A stretch of 64,000 bases of DNA from Paenibacillus lupini (GCF_011761355.1 NZ_JAASRW010000007.1:186001-250000); one strand, 5' to 3'; counted from the stretch's first letter, positions 15,439-23,366 are shown. Numbers and translations: made by a program. Notes: a model not told the origin generated them from the sequence alone.

Positions 15439-17309
15439 ATCCGAAAGTCTACCCCTTTGTAACGCGTGCTTACGAATTGATCAGGATCAGGCGGCAGCTT
15501 CCGTTTGGTTCCTTCCCCATCTTCACTCTCGCTTCTTGTAGGTGTTGTGCGAAGAGACAATAATTGATAGCCGGCTTCATTTAAGCTTGCTGCAATTTCG
15601 GAACGGGAAGAATCAACGAGAGCTGAAATCGCGGGATGATCATTCCATAACGTAAGGCTGACGATTTTGTCCGTCACATTCACATCCACTAATGTCTGTC
15701 CTAAGTTTTTCATCGACAAATCGAACAATAATCGGCAATTCGCCGCATCAAGCTCACCTTGCCGCCCTCTTCTTGTCTGAATATGAACCGAAGCAGTCTG
15801 ATTCCCATCAGGGCTGTTCAGTGGCACAAACATCGTCAAGTGAGAGAAAACAGCACCGTTACGTTCAGGTGTTAATAATAGCTGCTGACCAGTGATCTGC
15901 TGAACAAGCTGCTGCACTGTCTCACGAAGAGCAGGTGGAGCATCATTCGAAGAGGCAATGGCAAGCAATGTACTTTTAAGGGATTCCTGTATTGTTAGCT
16001 TACCGTCTTCATTCTTGACGCCGTCAGGTGTGAGCTGCTGGAGCGCAGCTGATTGTGGGAGTTCACGTTGCCGGTCAACATTTAACAACTTCGGTTCTTT
16101 ATCTCCCTGCATGGCTGCATCCTGTTGTTCCTGCCCGGCTCCTGCCTGCGGTGCAGGAGTGCTCGGACGCTGTCCCTCCGTAGACGGTTGACGAGATACT
16201 TCACCCGCATGCTGGCCGCGGCCAGCGGTTGGTTCTTCAACAGCCTGATTCTGAGGAGGATTAGGAGCAGCATTATTCGCCGCCAACTCCGATTGCCCAG
16301 ACACGTTTGGTGCGGCAGGAGCTGGTAACTGCTTCGACAATTGGTTCTCATAGTCGACGCCCATCCATTTCATCATCTGGCCAAGCCAGTTAGATGAAGT
16401 ACCGCCAGCGGTTGCACCAGGGCGCGCGCCTTGCTGCACCGCGCTTTGCTCCGCGGGCTCCGCCCCCGCGGCCGCTGGCGCTGCAAGCGCGGCAGTGCTG
16501 CCCGCGCCTGTGCCTTCGGCGCGCTGCGCAGCTGCGCCTGCGCCAGCCTCTGCTGGCGCCTGCAGCGCGGGCGCCGCGTGCTGCTCCGCGGCGGCGCTTT
16601 GCAGCGTTGCGCCTTCGGCGAGCAGCGCCGCAAGCCGCGCTGCCAGCTGCGGCAGCGCTTGCGGCACGCTGCTGCCGCCCGCACGCGGCACAGCGGCTGC
16701 GCCCGCATCATCGCCGGATGCTTCGCCGGCGATGCCAACAAGCTGCTGCTGCAGCGCATCCAGCAGTTCGTGCGCAGGGCGCCCGAACATGACCTGCTGC
16801 AGCGCACTAACGGTGCCGCCGGATATCGGCAGCCCACGCTTCACCCCCGCAGCTGCCGCCTGCATCCACTGCTCAGCATCTGCTTCCGGCGGCATAGCCT
16901 CTGCCGCCGCACGCAAAGCCATGAATGTATCCTTATTCATGGTTACTCCATCTTTGCGTAAATCCTTTATAACATCGGCCGCCCATTTCACATCAGGCAT
17001 TCCGCTTTGCTTTACCCATTCTTTAATAGCATCTTCAAGCCCCGATTGGTTTTCAACCTGTTTCAGCACAAGCAGACCGCCTGTTGATTGTGGCTGCACT
17101 TGAAGCATCGCAAACTTCCCCGGTTCCAAAGGCAGCTCCAAGAACGCTCTTACCTGTACGCCATTAATTTGTACGGTTGCTTCATTATTTTCTAACAGCT
17201 GTAAGACAACACCACGAACAACCTGTCCAGGCTTTAGCTCCAGCTTACGATTATCTCCGCTTCCTGTCGACTCGCCAAGCAAGCCCCTTACCAATTGACC
17301 AATGTTCAT
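15435..17309 (-). CDS. FliK-like protein with Ala-rich linker (YlqG position)
   Basis: This 624-residue protein occupies the ylqG position before ylqH. Residues 1-170 form an N-terminal region (MNIGQLVRGLLGESTGSG) with a beta-rich VVRGVVLQLLENNEATVQI part. Residues 170-400 are an Ala/Gln/Gly/Pro-rich low-complexity linker. The C-terminal 190 residues resemble the FliK hook-length-control C-terminal domain (NLGQTLVDVNVTDKIVSL, LNEAGYQLLSLR). With the FlhB-like neighbour this suggests a FliK/FlhB-type pair, but no function has been proven. The linker DNA (about 16400-16850) is far more GC-rich than its surroundings. The reading frame is intact. Confidence 0.75.
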   Translation of the reverse strand: MNIGQLVRGLLGESTGSGDNRKLELKPGQVVRGVVLQLLENNEATVQINGVQVRAFLELPLEPGKFAMLQVQPQSTGGLLVLKQVENQSGLEDAIKEWVKQSGMPDVKWAADVIKDLRKDGVTMNKDTFMALRAAAEAMPPEADAEQWMQAAAAGVKRGLPISGGTVSALQQVMFGRPAHELLDALQQQLVGIAGEASGDDAGAAAVPRAGGSSVPQALPQLAARLAALLAEGATLQSAAAEQHAAPALQAPAEAGAGAAAQRAEGTGAGSTAALAAPAAAGAEPAEQSAVQQGARPGATAGGTSSNWLGQMMKWMGVDYENQLSKQLPAPAAPNVSGQSELAANNAAPNPPQNQAVEEPTAGRGQHAGEVSRQPSTEGQRPSTPAPQAGAGQEQQDAAMQGDKEPKLLNVDRQRELPQSAALQQLTPDGVKNEDGKLTIQESLKSTLLAIASSNDAPPALRETVQQLVQQITGQQLLLTPERNGAVFSHLTMFVPLNSPDGNQTASVHIQTRRGRQGELDAANCRLLFDLSMKNLGQTLVDVNVTDKIVSLTLWNDHPAISALVDSSRSEIAASLNEAGYQLLSLRTTPTRSESEDGEGTKRKLPPDPDQFVSTRYKGVDFRI

Positions 17310-17443
17310 CCGGTCACCTCTTTCGCTGTCGCATGATGCTTACGCACGATTATTCCACTACTCCCTATATCGGCTTTTTACTACATCCATTGAAGAACGG
17401 TCAACCATCATTATTTGAATAAGTCACTCTACAACCTGTTATT

Positions 17444-17486
17444 TGCACAAAAAAACAGCGTATAGCTTAAATTCAAGCAGTACGCT
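17444..17486 (-). terminator. Intrinsic terminator after rnhB
   Basis: On the minus strand AACAGCGTA (17478-17486) pairs with TACGCTGTT (17451-17459) and is followed by a run of seven T. It separates rnhB from the FliK-like unit. Confidence 0.85.
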
Positions 17487-17509
17487 GTTCATATATGGTT
17501 ATAAAGAAT

Positions 17510-18121
17510 TTAAAATAGCTGTTGTTGTTCTACAAAAATTTTACCCAAGAAAGACTTGCGGTGAAGCGGACTTGCTCCGTATTCAAGCAGCCGCTCCCGA
17601 TGCAGCTTTGTCGCATACCCTTTATGTATCGCAATACCGTACTCCGGATATAAATGCTCCCACTCGCTCTCGCAAAGCCGATCTCTTGTCACCTTCGCAA
17701 TAATCGAAGCGGCAGCAATCGTCTGGCTTGTCGCATCGCCTTTAATGATCGCAAGCTGCGGTTTAGGCAAATCTACCTTCTCCGCATCAACCAGCAAATA
17801 ATCCGGCTCTGCCTTCAGCGATTCCAGCGCGATTTTCATCGCAAGTCTTGCCGCTTGCTTGATATTAATCCGGTCAATCGTCTCCGCATCTACTCGAGCC
17901 GCAGCCCAAGCAATACTTTGATCGACTATGACATCATACAGCTGATTCCGCTTTTTCTCGGACAGCTTCTTGGAGTCATTGACACCCTCAAGTACGAGAT
18001 GAGGCGGTAAAATAACCGCAGCTGCAACAACATCACCGAACAAGCAGCCTCTTCCTACCTCATCAACGCCGGCAATCGCAGAGTATCCCTCTTCCCATAA
18101 CCTCTGTTCATATTCCAGCAC
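17510..18121 (-). CDS. rnhB: RnhB, ribonuclease HII
   Basis: RNase HII removes ribonucleotides and RNA from RNA-DNA hybrids. The 203-residue protein starts at GTG 18121, 5 nt after rbgA ends. The active-site motif GVDEVGRGCLFGDVV is at the N-terminus, and further acidic residues lie in YLLVDAEKVD. The family blocks GVNDSKKLSEKKR and SIIAKVTRDR are intact. The order rplS-lepB-rbgA-rnhB is typical of Bacillales. A terminator follows. Confidence 0.95.
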   Translation of the reverse strand: MLEYEQRLWEEGYSAIAGVDEVGRGCLFGDVVAAAVILPPHLVLEGVNDSKKLSEKKRNQLYDVIVDQSIAWAAARVDAETIDRINIKQAARLAMKIALESLKAEPDYLLVDAEKVDLPKPQLAIIKGDATSQTIAAASIIAKVTRDRLCESEWEHLYPEYGIAIHKGYATKLHRERLLEYGASPLHRKSFLGKIFVEQQQLF

Positions 18122-18126
18122 GTCCT

Positions 18127-19017
18127 CTATTCCCCCGGTCTTCCCACTGCTGCCGGGAAAGGCGCTTCCAGCGTAATACGTCCTAGCTTACCTGCACGAA
18201 GCTCCCGCAAAATAATGCCGGATGCTTTCTCCAGGTCAACATGTCCTCCGCTAATCAGACAGCCTCTACGGCGTCCGATATCTTCCATAATTCGAACGAC
18301 CTCATCCGAATCTGTCGGATCAGTAGGTGGTGTATCGAGATCGAATCGTTCCTTCAAAGCCGGCCAATATCGTTCCGCAAGCTCACGAACCGCAAAGAAA
18401 GCAATGTCTTCCACGTTCAGGATTTGCTCTCTTATTGCACCCGTCATGGCAAGGCGGAAGCCAACTAGATCGTCTTCGAATTTCGGCCACAATATACCCG
18501 GTGTATCTAGCAAGTCCATCTCATAGTTCGTTTTAATCCACTGCTGGCCTTTTGTTACCCCCGGCCGATCGCCTGTAATAGCAATATTACGTCCAGCCAG
18601 ACGATTAATCAGCGTAGATTTACCAACATTCGGAATACCAACAATCAATCCACGCATTGCGCGAGGGTTCATCCCTTTTGACAACTGGCGATCGATTTTC
18701 TCCTTCAGGATTTCTTTCGCCTTCATTGGAATATCTCCAATACGCGTTCCTGTCGAAGAATCAACCGCTACCGTTTCATGACCTTCGTATTTGAAATATT
18801 CGATCCATTGCTCTGTGACCTTCGGGTCAGCTAAATCCGACTTATTAAGTACAATCAGCCGCGGCTTGCCGCTCAAAATCTCATCAACCATAGGATTACG
18901 GCTGGAAAGCGGAACACGCGCATCCAATAGCTCAATGGCAATATCGATAAGTTTTAACTTCGCTTGTATTTGCCGTTTTGCCCGGGTCATATGACCGGGA
19001 AACCATTGAATGGTCAT
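18127..19017 (-). CDS. rbgA: RbgA (YlqF), ribosome biogenesis GTPase
   Basis: RbgA assists late maturation of the 50S subunit. The 296-residue length and the circularly permuted GTPase motif order are diagnostic: NKSD (G4) comes first, then GIPNVGKSTLINRL (G1), then DTPG (G3). The N-terminus is MTIQWFPGHMTRAKRQI, typical of the family. It lies 20 nt downstream of the signal peptidase gene and directly upstream of rnhB. Confidence 0.96.
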   Translation of the reverse strand: MTIQWFPGHMTRAKRQIQAKLKLIDIAIELLDARVPLSSRNPMVDEILSGKPRLIVLNKSDLADPKVTEQWIEYFKYEGHETVAVDSSTGTRIGDIPMKAKEILKEKIDRQLSKGMNPRAMRGLIVGIPNVGKSTLINRLAGRNIAITGDRPGVTKGQQWIKTNYEMDLLDTPGILWPKFEDDLVGFRLAMTGAIREQILNVEDIAFFAVRELAERYWPALKERFDLDTPPTDPTDSDEVVRIMEDIGRRRGCLISGGHVDLEKASGIILRELRAGKLGRITLEAPFPAAVGRPGE

Positions 19018-19037
19018 TTCCTCACCTCATTGCAGCA

Positions 19038-19715
19038 TTACCAGTGCACTTTATAGTGCTTAATGATGCTAATTTTATTTAATGGCCAGAACATAGCATC
19101 TGCTCTGCCGATAATTTCTTTTTCAGACACGAAGCCAATATCACGGCTGTCTTGGCTGTTACCGCGATGATCACCCATTGCGAAGATTTTCCCGTCAGGT
19201 ACAACCGATTCCGAAACATTTGAATTCGGGAAGTCAGGTCCTGTGTTATAGAGTTCTCCACTTGCATGAGCAGCTTCAATTGCTTCTTTAATGTAAGGCT
19301 CATCCACTTTTTGATCATTGACGAAGACATCGTCTCCAACTACTTTAAGCGTATCACCAGGTACACCGATGACCCGTTTAATGAAGTCTCTGCCTTGATC
19401 CGGCACATGGAAGACAACAACTTCTCCATGATGTGGTTCGCGTAAATTGAATATGAGTTTATTCACGATGAGACGTTCACCCGTATAGAAGTTAGGCTCC
19501 ATAGATGGTCCTTCCACAATAAAAGGCGAGAACAGAAACGTACGGATAATAAACACAAGAATAACCGCAATAGCGAGCGCCTTAATCCAGTCTACAATTT
19601 CCTTGTAGGCACGTCCGCCCTTTTTTGCGTCAGTCGGTCCTGATGTATTCAGTACAGTTCCATCGATTACTTCCGATTGCTGATTCGAGTCTTCATTATG
19701 CTGTTGTGAATTCAC
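19038..19715 (-). CDS. lepB: LepB/SipS-type signal peptidase I
   Basis: This membrane enzyme cleaves signal peptides from exported proteins on the outer face of the membrane. The start is GTG 19715 with AGAAGG 7 nt upstream, giving 225 residues. An unusually long hydrophilic N-terminal cytoplasmic segment (about 40 residues) precedes one membrane anchor near residues 43-63. The catalytic Ser is residue 71 in GPSMEPN and the Lys is residue 113 in DFIKRVIGVPGD. The box MGDHRGNSQDSR is also present. It lies between rplS and rbgA. Confidence 0.95.
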   Translation of the reverse strand: MNSQQHNEDSNQQSEVIDGTVLNTSGPTDAKKGGRAYKEIVDWIKALAIAVILVFIIRTFLFSPFIVEGPSMEPNFYTGERLIVNKLIFNLREPHHGEVVVFHVPDQGRDFIKRVIGVPGDTLKVVGDDVFVNDQKVDEPYIKEAIEAAHASGELYNTGPDFPNSNVSESVVPDGKIFAMGDHRGNSQDSRDIGFVSEKEIIGRADAMFWPLNKISIIKHYKVHW

Positions 19716-19771
19716 CAGTACGCCTTCTTTCTATCTATAGTGTCCCTATTCGTACATAGCAAGTCATACCA

Positions 19772-19808
19772 AAATAACGAAAAGGAGCTTGTTTGAGCAA
19801 GCCCCTCT
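19772..19808 (-). terminator. Terminator-like hairpin after rplS
   Basis: On the minus strand AGGGGCTTG pairs with CAAGCTCCT (one G-U pair) and is followed by TTTTCGTTATTTT. It lies between rplS and lepB and may allow partial readthrough. Confidence 0.75.
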
Positions 19809-19820
19809 TGTCGTTTGATC

Positions 19821-20162
19821 TTAACGAATTTCTTTAATTCTTGCAGCTTTACCGCGCAGTTCGCGAAGGTAGTACAGTTTCGCGCGACGTACTTTACCAC
19901 GACGAGCCACTTCGATTTTCTCGAGTTTAGGCGAATGCAGTGGGAAAGTTCTTTCCACACCAACACCGTACGAGATTTTACGAACCGTAAACGTTTCGCT
20001 GATACCGCCGCCGCGACGTTTAATTACAACGCCTTCGAACAACTGAATCCGCTCACGCGAGCCCTCGATAACTTTAACGTGTACTTTCAACGTGTCACCT
20101 GGACGAAAATTAGGAAGATCTTGACGAAGCTGTTCTTGAGCAATCGTTTGTAAAAGATTCAT
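19821..20162 (-). CDS. rplS: Ribosomal protein L19
   Basis: L19 sits at the interface of the 50S and 30S subunits. The 113-residue protein starts MNLLQTIAQEQLRQDLP and has the L19 blocks FRPGDTLKVHVKVIEGSRER, RRGGGISETFTVRKISYGVG and KLYYLRELRGKAARI. In most Bacillales it directly follows trmD. Here the two are separated by the insert of two plus-strand genes, and rplS has its own strong promoter and a structured leader. Confidence 0.97.
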   Translation of the reverse strand: MNLLQTIAQEQLRQDLPNFRPGDTLKVHVKVIEGSRERIQLFEGVVIKRRGGGISETFTVRKISYGVGVERTFPLHSPKLEKIEVARRGKVRRAKLYYLRELRGKAARIKEIR

Positions 20163-20165
20163 CTT

Positions 20166-20262
20166 TGTTTCACTCCTTCCACCATAGACGTTCTTAACAG
20201 CTCTTACTGTTCCTAGTGAACAGCGTCATCACTATTAGCGGACCGCCCGATTAATACGTACA
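20166..20262 (-). promoter_or_regulatory. Candidate L19 autoregulatory leader
   Basis: The roughly 100-nt leader between the rplS promoter and gene contains the hairpin CTGTTCACTAGGAACAG (20207-20223). It is enclosed by a possible GACG/CGTC stem and followed by GGAAGGAGTG as ribosome site. Firmicute L19 leaders are known. I infer the match from position and structure only. Confidence 0.4.
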
Positions 20263-20271
20263 ACATTTGAA

Positions 20272-20300
20272 ATCTTAACACAGCGTACAACTTTTTTCAA
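20272..20300 (-). promoter_or_regulatory. Sigma-A promoter of rplS
   Basis: On the minus strand TTGAAA (20295-20300) is followed after 17 nt by TAAGAT (20272-20277), with a TG extension before the -10. Confidence 0.7.
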
Positions 20301-20406
20301 CCTCTTTTATTCCAAAACACGAATTTCCATAGTACTAATCAGTATATCCAAAAGCGATATCTTTCAAACTCCACTCTATACAGCGATCACAATTCCATTA
20401 ACCGCC

Positions 20407-20463
20407 TATTTCATAGACTACCCGCTATCGCCGTCTCTATGAAATGATTTCTTTCATATAGTA
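20407..20463 (+). promoter_or_regulatory. Inverted-repeat element A with sporulation-type -10 box
   Basis: Positions 20407-20446 carry a perfect 9-bp inverted repeat, ATTTCATAG and CTATGAAAT, around a 20-nt centre. Eight nt further lies CATATAGTA (20455-20463), which fits the sigma-K -10 form CATANNNTA. A second copy with the same layout lies at 21081-21137. Confidence 0.6.
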
Positions 20464-20493
20464 TCGCATGGAAACTGAACGAAATGGGGTAAT

Positions 20494-21048
20494 ATGATGA
20501 CTATAAAAAAGATAAGCAAGAGTAATGTCAAAAGCAAATCAAAGGCCACAGTAACTAGCAGCATTACGGAGAAAAGGATCAAACGAGCAGCGACAAGCCT
20601 TAGCCGCAAAAAGAGAGTCACAAGTAAAGGAGCTAGAAGTTTTCAAAAATCTGCTTTCCGAGCTGTCTCGAGCCAATTCCAAACCATTATTTCCACCACT
20701 GTACCACAGGTTATTTATGGTCAAGAGGTGTTCGACCTAGGAAAGGAGTACAATCCGGCTACATCAACTTTCACTGCCAAACAAAATGGGGTTTATACTT
20801 TCTTCGCAACTGTCAACTATGTTACAGAACCAGTAACTCCTGTGACAGTAACTCTTGTTGTGTTAGTAAACGATGAAGTACAGATCCCCGTTATAGAAAC
20901 GTTAAGCTCAGGAAGGGGAATTGTGCTCACAACAGGTGTTGTCAAGCTGAGAAAAGGAGATACCGTTCAAGTCGTTATTCGAGTATCTGCTGACGGGTTT
21001 ATCTCCTCTGGTACTGGTACACGATTCGAAGGCTACCGGGTCCGTTAA
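20494..21048 (+). CDS. C1q/TNF-like small protein with basic N-terminal tail (copy 1)
   Basis: The 184-residue protein has two parts. Residues 1-55 are rich in Lys, Arg and Ser. The remainder resembles a C1q/TNF-like jelly roll of the kind found at the ends of bacterial spore-surface proteins (GKEYNPATSTFTAKQNGVYTFF, then VKLRKGDTVQVV). No signal peptide or collagen repeat is seen. The ribosome site is GGGG before ATG ATG. A sporulation-type -10 lies 31 nt upstream. It is paralogous to the next gene. I infer a spore coat or exosporium component; no function is proven. The gene sits on the opposite strand to rplS and trmD, in an insert between them. Confidence 0.7.
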   Translation: MMTIKKISKSNVKSKSKATVTSSITEKRIKRAATSLSRKKRVTSKGARSFQKSAFRAVSSQFQTIISTTVPQVIYGQEVFDLGKEYNPATSTFTAKQNGVYTFFATVNYVTEPVTPVTVTLVVLVNDEVQIPVIETLSSGRGIVLTTGVVKLRKGDTVQVVIRVSADGFISSGTGTRFEGYRVR

Positions 21049-21080
21049 TCAGCTGATTCTTCGTTATATAGCGTAACGCC

Positions 21081-21137
21081 TATTTAATAGTTTCCCCACT
21101 ATAGCCGTTTCTATTAAATGGTCTCCCCCATACATTA
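21081..21137 (+). promoter_or_regulatory. Inverted-repeat element B with sporulation-type -10 box
   Basis: Positions 21081-21120 match element A at 32 of 40 bases. The inverted repeat is again perfect, ATTTAATAG and CTATTAAAT; one C-G pair of A is an A-T pair here. The -10-like CATACATTA (21129-21137) starts 8 nt after the element, exactly as in A. It fits sigma-K and also the CATACA form of sigma-E. Confidence 0.6.
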
Positions 21138-21190
21138 ATGTATTGCAGGTTTAGCAATAGATTTTGTATAGGAAAGGAGGTTATGATCTT

Positions 21191-21637
21191 ATGACAATCC
21201 GTAAATCAAAATGCACACCTCGTAAATTCAAATCTGCTTTTAAAGCTATTTCTGATCAAAATCAATCTATTGGCAGACCTGAATTTGGTGTAACCGTAAA
21301 ATATGGCAAAAAAATCTTTGATCTTGGCAATGAATATAATGCTGCCACTTCTACCTTTACTCCCAAACATGATGGTGTTTACTCCCTATTTGGAAGCATC
21401 CTTTACAAAAGAGGATCACAGGAGCCTGATGAAATCATTTTTCTGCTTACAGTCAATGATATTGTAATTTTTGCTGGCGGTAAAGTTATCAACTCGGATC
21501 GTGAGTTTATTACTGCAGCAGCTGTTAGACGACTTCGTAAGGGTGACAAGGTTCAATTATCCGCTTCCTCTCATGTATCCGGCGGCTTAATCCTTAAAGG
21601 ATGTTCAACTCGATTTAAAGGGAAAAGAATTCGTTAA
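21191..21637 (+). CDS. C1q/TNF-like small protein (copy 2)
   Basis: This is a paralogue of the preceding gene. The start is ATG 21191 (MTIRKSKCTPRKFKSAFKAI), with AAAGGAGG upstream, giving 148 residues. The N-terminal basic tail is much shorter than in copy 1. The domain follows the same pattern: GKKIFDLGNEYNAATSTFTP, then HDGVYSLFGSI, then RRLRKGDKVQLSASSHVSGG, ending TRFKGKRIR. A sporulation-type -10 lies 53 nt upstream. It probably encodes a spore-surface protein; the function is unknown. A degenerate element C and a shared terminator follow. Confidence 0.7.
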   Translation: MTIRKSKCTPRKFKSAFKAISDQNQSIGRPEFGVTVKYGKKIFDLGNEYNAATSTFTPKHDGVYSLFGSILYKRGSQEPDEIIFLLTVNDIVIFAGGKVINSDREFITAAAVRRLRKGDKVQLSASSHVSGGLILKGCSTRFKGKRIR

Positions 21638-21649
21638 TGAGTAATTTGG

Positions 21650-21692
21650 CCGATTCCAGTGAAGCTTCCCCACTAACGCCGTTTCCAAGTAA
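21650..21692 (+). repeat. Degenerate third copy (C) of the inverted-repeat element
   Basis: The centre TTCCCCACTAACGCCGTTT closely matches the centre of element B, but the flanking arms no longer pair. No -10-like box or gene follows before trmD. It is consistent with a decayed third unit. Confidence 0.5.
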
Positions 21693-21710
21693 TTGGACAA
21701 GCAACAAGAG

Positions 21711-21756
21711 AAAGAACCGCCTGCTCGGCCAAATGGCTGTGCGACGGTTCTTTTTT
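21711..21756 (+). terminator. Intrinsic terminator after the C1q-like genes
   Basis: AAAGAACCG (21711-21719) pairs with CGGTTCTTT (21745-21753) and T continues after it. It overlaps the trmD stop codon and could also act weakly on the minus strand. Confidence 0.8.
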
Positions 21757-22513
21757 ATGTGGAAGGTTCTTCATTCAGCTTCTGTTTCTGTGCAGCCAGC
21801 CATTTGCGTTCCTTATCTGTAAGCTCTGCCGTTTCCAACAGGTCAGGGCGGCGCTTCAGCGTCCGCAGGAGCGATTGCTCACGTCTCCAGGCGTCAATCT
21901 TCGCATGATTGCCGGATATGAGCACCTCTGGTACTTCCCAGTCTCTGAAGACCGCTGGACGGGTGTAATGAGGATACTCCAGCAGGCCTGTGCTGTATGA
22001 ATCTGTTACAGCCGATGACTCATTCCCTAGAACACCAGGGAGCAGCCGGACAACGCTGTCTATAACTGTCATAGCAGGAATTTCGCCGCCCGTTAATACA
22101 TAATCACCAATGGATAACTCATCTGTCACCAAAAACTCGCGGATACGTTCATCATACCCCTCATAATGGCCGCAGATCAGCACGAGATGCTCTTCCTTCG
22201 ACAGCTCCTCCGCTTTCTTCTGCGTGAAGGATTCGCCTTGTGGGCACATCAGAATGACACGGGGGCGGGCTCCGCCTTCCTTCTTGGCCATTAGATCCTC
22301 TACTGCTCCAAAGACCGGCTCAGCTTTAAGCACCATCCCGCCGCCGCCTCCGTAAGGATAATCATCAACGGTGTTATGCTTATTATTAGAATAATCACGG
22401 AAGTTAATCGCTTCAAGTGATACGATTCCTTTATCTCGTGCTTTACCTAGGATGCTCGCGCCAAATACGCCATCGAACATTTCCGGGAACAGCGTCAGCA
22501 CATCAATACGCAT
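21755..22513 (-). CDS. trmD: TrmD, tRNA (guanine-37-N1)-methyltransferase
   Basis: TrmD makes m1G37 next to the anticodon and prevents frameshifting. The 252-residue protein starts MRIDVLTLFPEMFDGV. The SPOUT trefoil-knot segment includes LVLICGHYEGYDERI and LSIGDYVLTGGEIPAM, where S-adenosylmethionine binds. DDYPYGGGGGMVLKAEP is also typical. It starts 2 nt after rimM ends. Downstream, where rplS is normally adjacent, the plus-strand insert intervenes and a hairpin overlaps the stop. Confidence 0.97.
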   Translation of the reverse strand: MRIDVLTLFPEMFDGVFGASILGKARDKGIVSLEAINFRDYSNNKHNTVDDYPYGGGGGMVLKAEPVFGAVEDLMAKKEGGARPRVILMCPQGESFTQKKAEELSKEEHLVLICGHYEGYDERIREFLVTDELSIGDYVLTGGEIPAMTVIDSVVRLLPGVLGNESSAVTDSYSTGLLEYPHYTRPAVFRDWEVPEVLISGNHAKIDAWRREQSLLRTLKRRPDLLETAELTDKERKWLAAQKQKLNEEPST

Positions 22514-22515
22514 GA

Positions 22516-23037
22516 TTAGATCAGCCCTTCCAATAAACGCACAGTAACCGTTTTGTTTGCTACATCGACATTCAGTAGGACATCATCAATAACCGGTAAG
22601 AGTAGTTCCTTACGCTTTGGCTGCTCGACAACCCACACATCATTCGCACCTGGGCGCAATATTTCAGTGATTGTGCCAAGCTCTTCGCCTTCCTCGGTTA
22701 CAACGCGGCAGCCAATGATCTCATGATAGTAGTACTCGCCTTCATCCAGCTTCTCGAGATCAGTTTCTTCAATCTTTAACAGCCAGCCTTTATATTTCTC
22801 AACTTCATTGATATCATTGAAACCTTTAAGCTTCAACACAAACATGCCCTTTTGTTCACGGGAACTAACGACTTCAACCTCCAGCTTCTGTCCGTTATCC
22901 ATGTTTTGAAGCGATAATTTATTGCCTGGCGCAAAACGTACATCGGCAAAATCAGTCTGCGACAATACTTTCACTTCGCCACGAAGACCATGAGTATTGA
23001 CCAGCTTGCCGACAGTAAACCATTTGTTGTTGCTCAT
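22516..23037 (-). CDS. rimM: RimM, 16S rRNA processing protein
   Basis: RimM binds S19 and helps mature the 30S head. The 173-residue protein starts MSNNKWFTVGKLVNTHGLRGEVKV, the family signature. A second PRC-barrel-like domain includes GEYYYHEIIGCRVVTEEGEELG and GANDVWVV. It lies 2 nt before trmD. A hairpin with a T run lies upstream of the gene, between khpA and rimM. Confidence 0.95.
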   Translation of the reverse strand: MSNNKWFTVGKLVNTHGLRGEVKVLSQTDFADVRFAPGNKLSLQNMDNGQKLEVEVVSSREQKGMFVLKLKGFNDINEVEKYKGWLLKIEETDLEKLDEGEYYYHEIIGCRVVTEEGEELGTITEILRPGANDVWVVEQPKRKELLLPVIDDVLLNVDVANKTVTVRLLEGLI

Positions 23038-23065
23038 AGTATGTACCCACCTGTCTATATTTGTA

Positions 23066-23097
23066 CGAAAAAGGGCTAGGATAATTATCCTAACCCT
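23066..23097 (-). terminator. Terminator-like hairpin between khpA and rimM
   Basis: On the minus strand AGGGTTAGGATAA pairs with TTATCCTAGCCCT (23072-23097) and is followed by five T. It may lower rimM-trmD expression relative to rpsP-khpA. Confidence 0.7.
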
Positions 23098-23110
23098 GCA
23101 TCGTATGTGT

Positions 23111-23341
23111 TTACGATATGATGTCTACGATAACGCGTTTCTGAGATTTGATGGCCGCGGATGTAACGACGGCACGAATGGCTTTCGCAATTCGCCCCTG
23201 CTTGCCAATTACCTTACCGATATCATCGGCATGGACCGACAGCTCGTACACCGTACCACGATCATCATCTCTCTCATTAACGCGTACGTCCTCTGGATGA
23301 TCCACTAATGCCTTTGCGATGACAAGAATCAATTCTTTCAT
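23111..23341 (-). CDS. khpA: KhpA (YlqC), KH-domain RNA-binding protein
   Basis: This small KH-domain protein partners with KhpB in many Firmicutes and binds RNA. The 76-residue protein contains the GxxG loop in IGKVIGKQGRIAKAIR and ends KSQKRVIVDIIS. It lies 25 nt after rpsP, its usual place. The conserved position, length and motif make the assignment secure. The targets in this organism are unknown. Confidence 0.92.
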   Translation of the reverse strand: MKELILVIAKALVDHPEDVRVNERDDDRGTVYELSVHADDIGKVIGKQGRIAKAIRAVVTSAAIKSQKRVIVDIIS

Positions 23342-23366
23342 TTCAAGGCCCTCCGCTATTCAACAG

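Noticed and set aside
16394..17103. Several overlapping plus-strand frames in the GC-rich part of the FliK-like gene
   Set aside because: High GC removes stop codons in all frames. The Ala/Arg/Cys-rich products have no domain or ribosome site.
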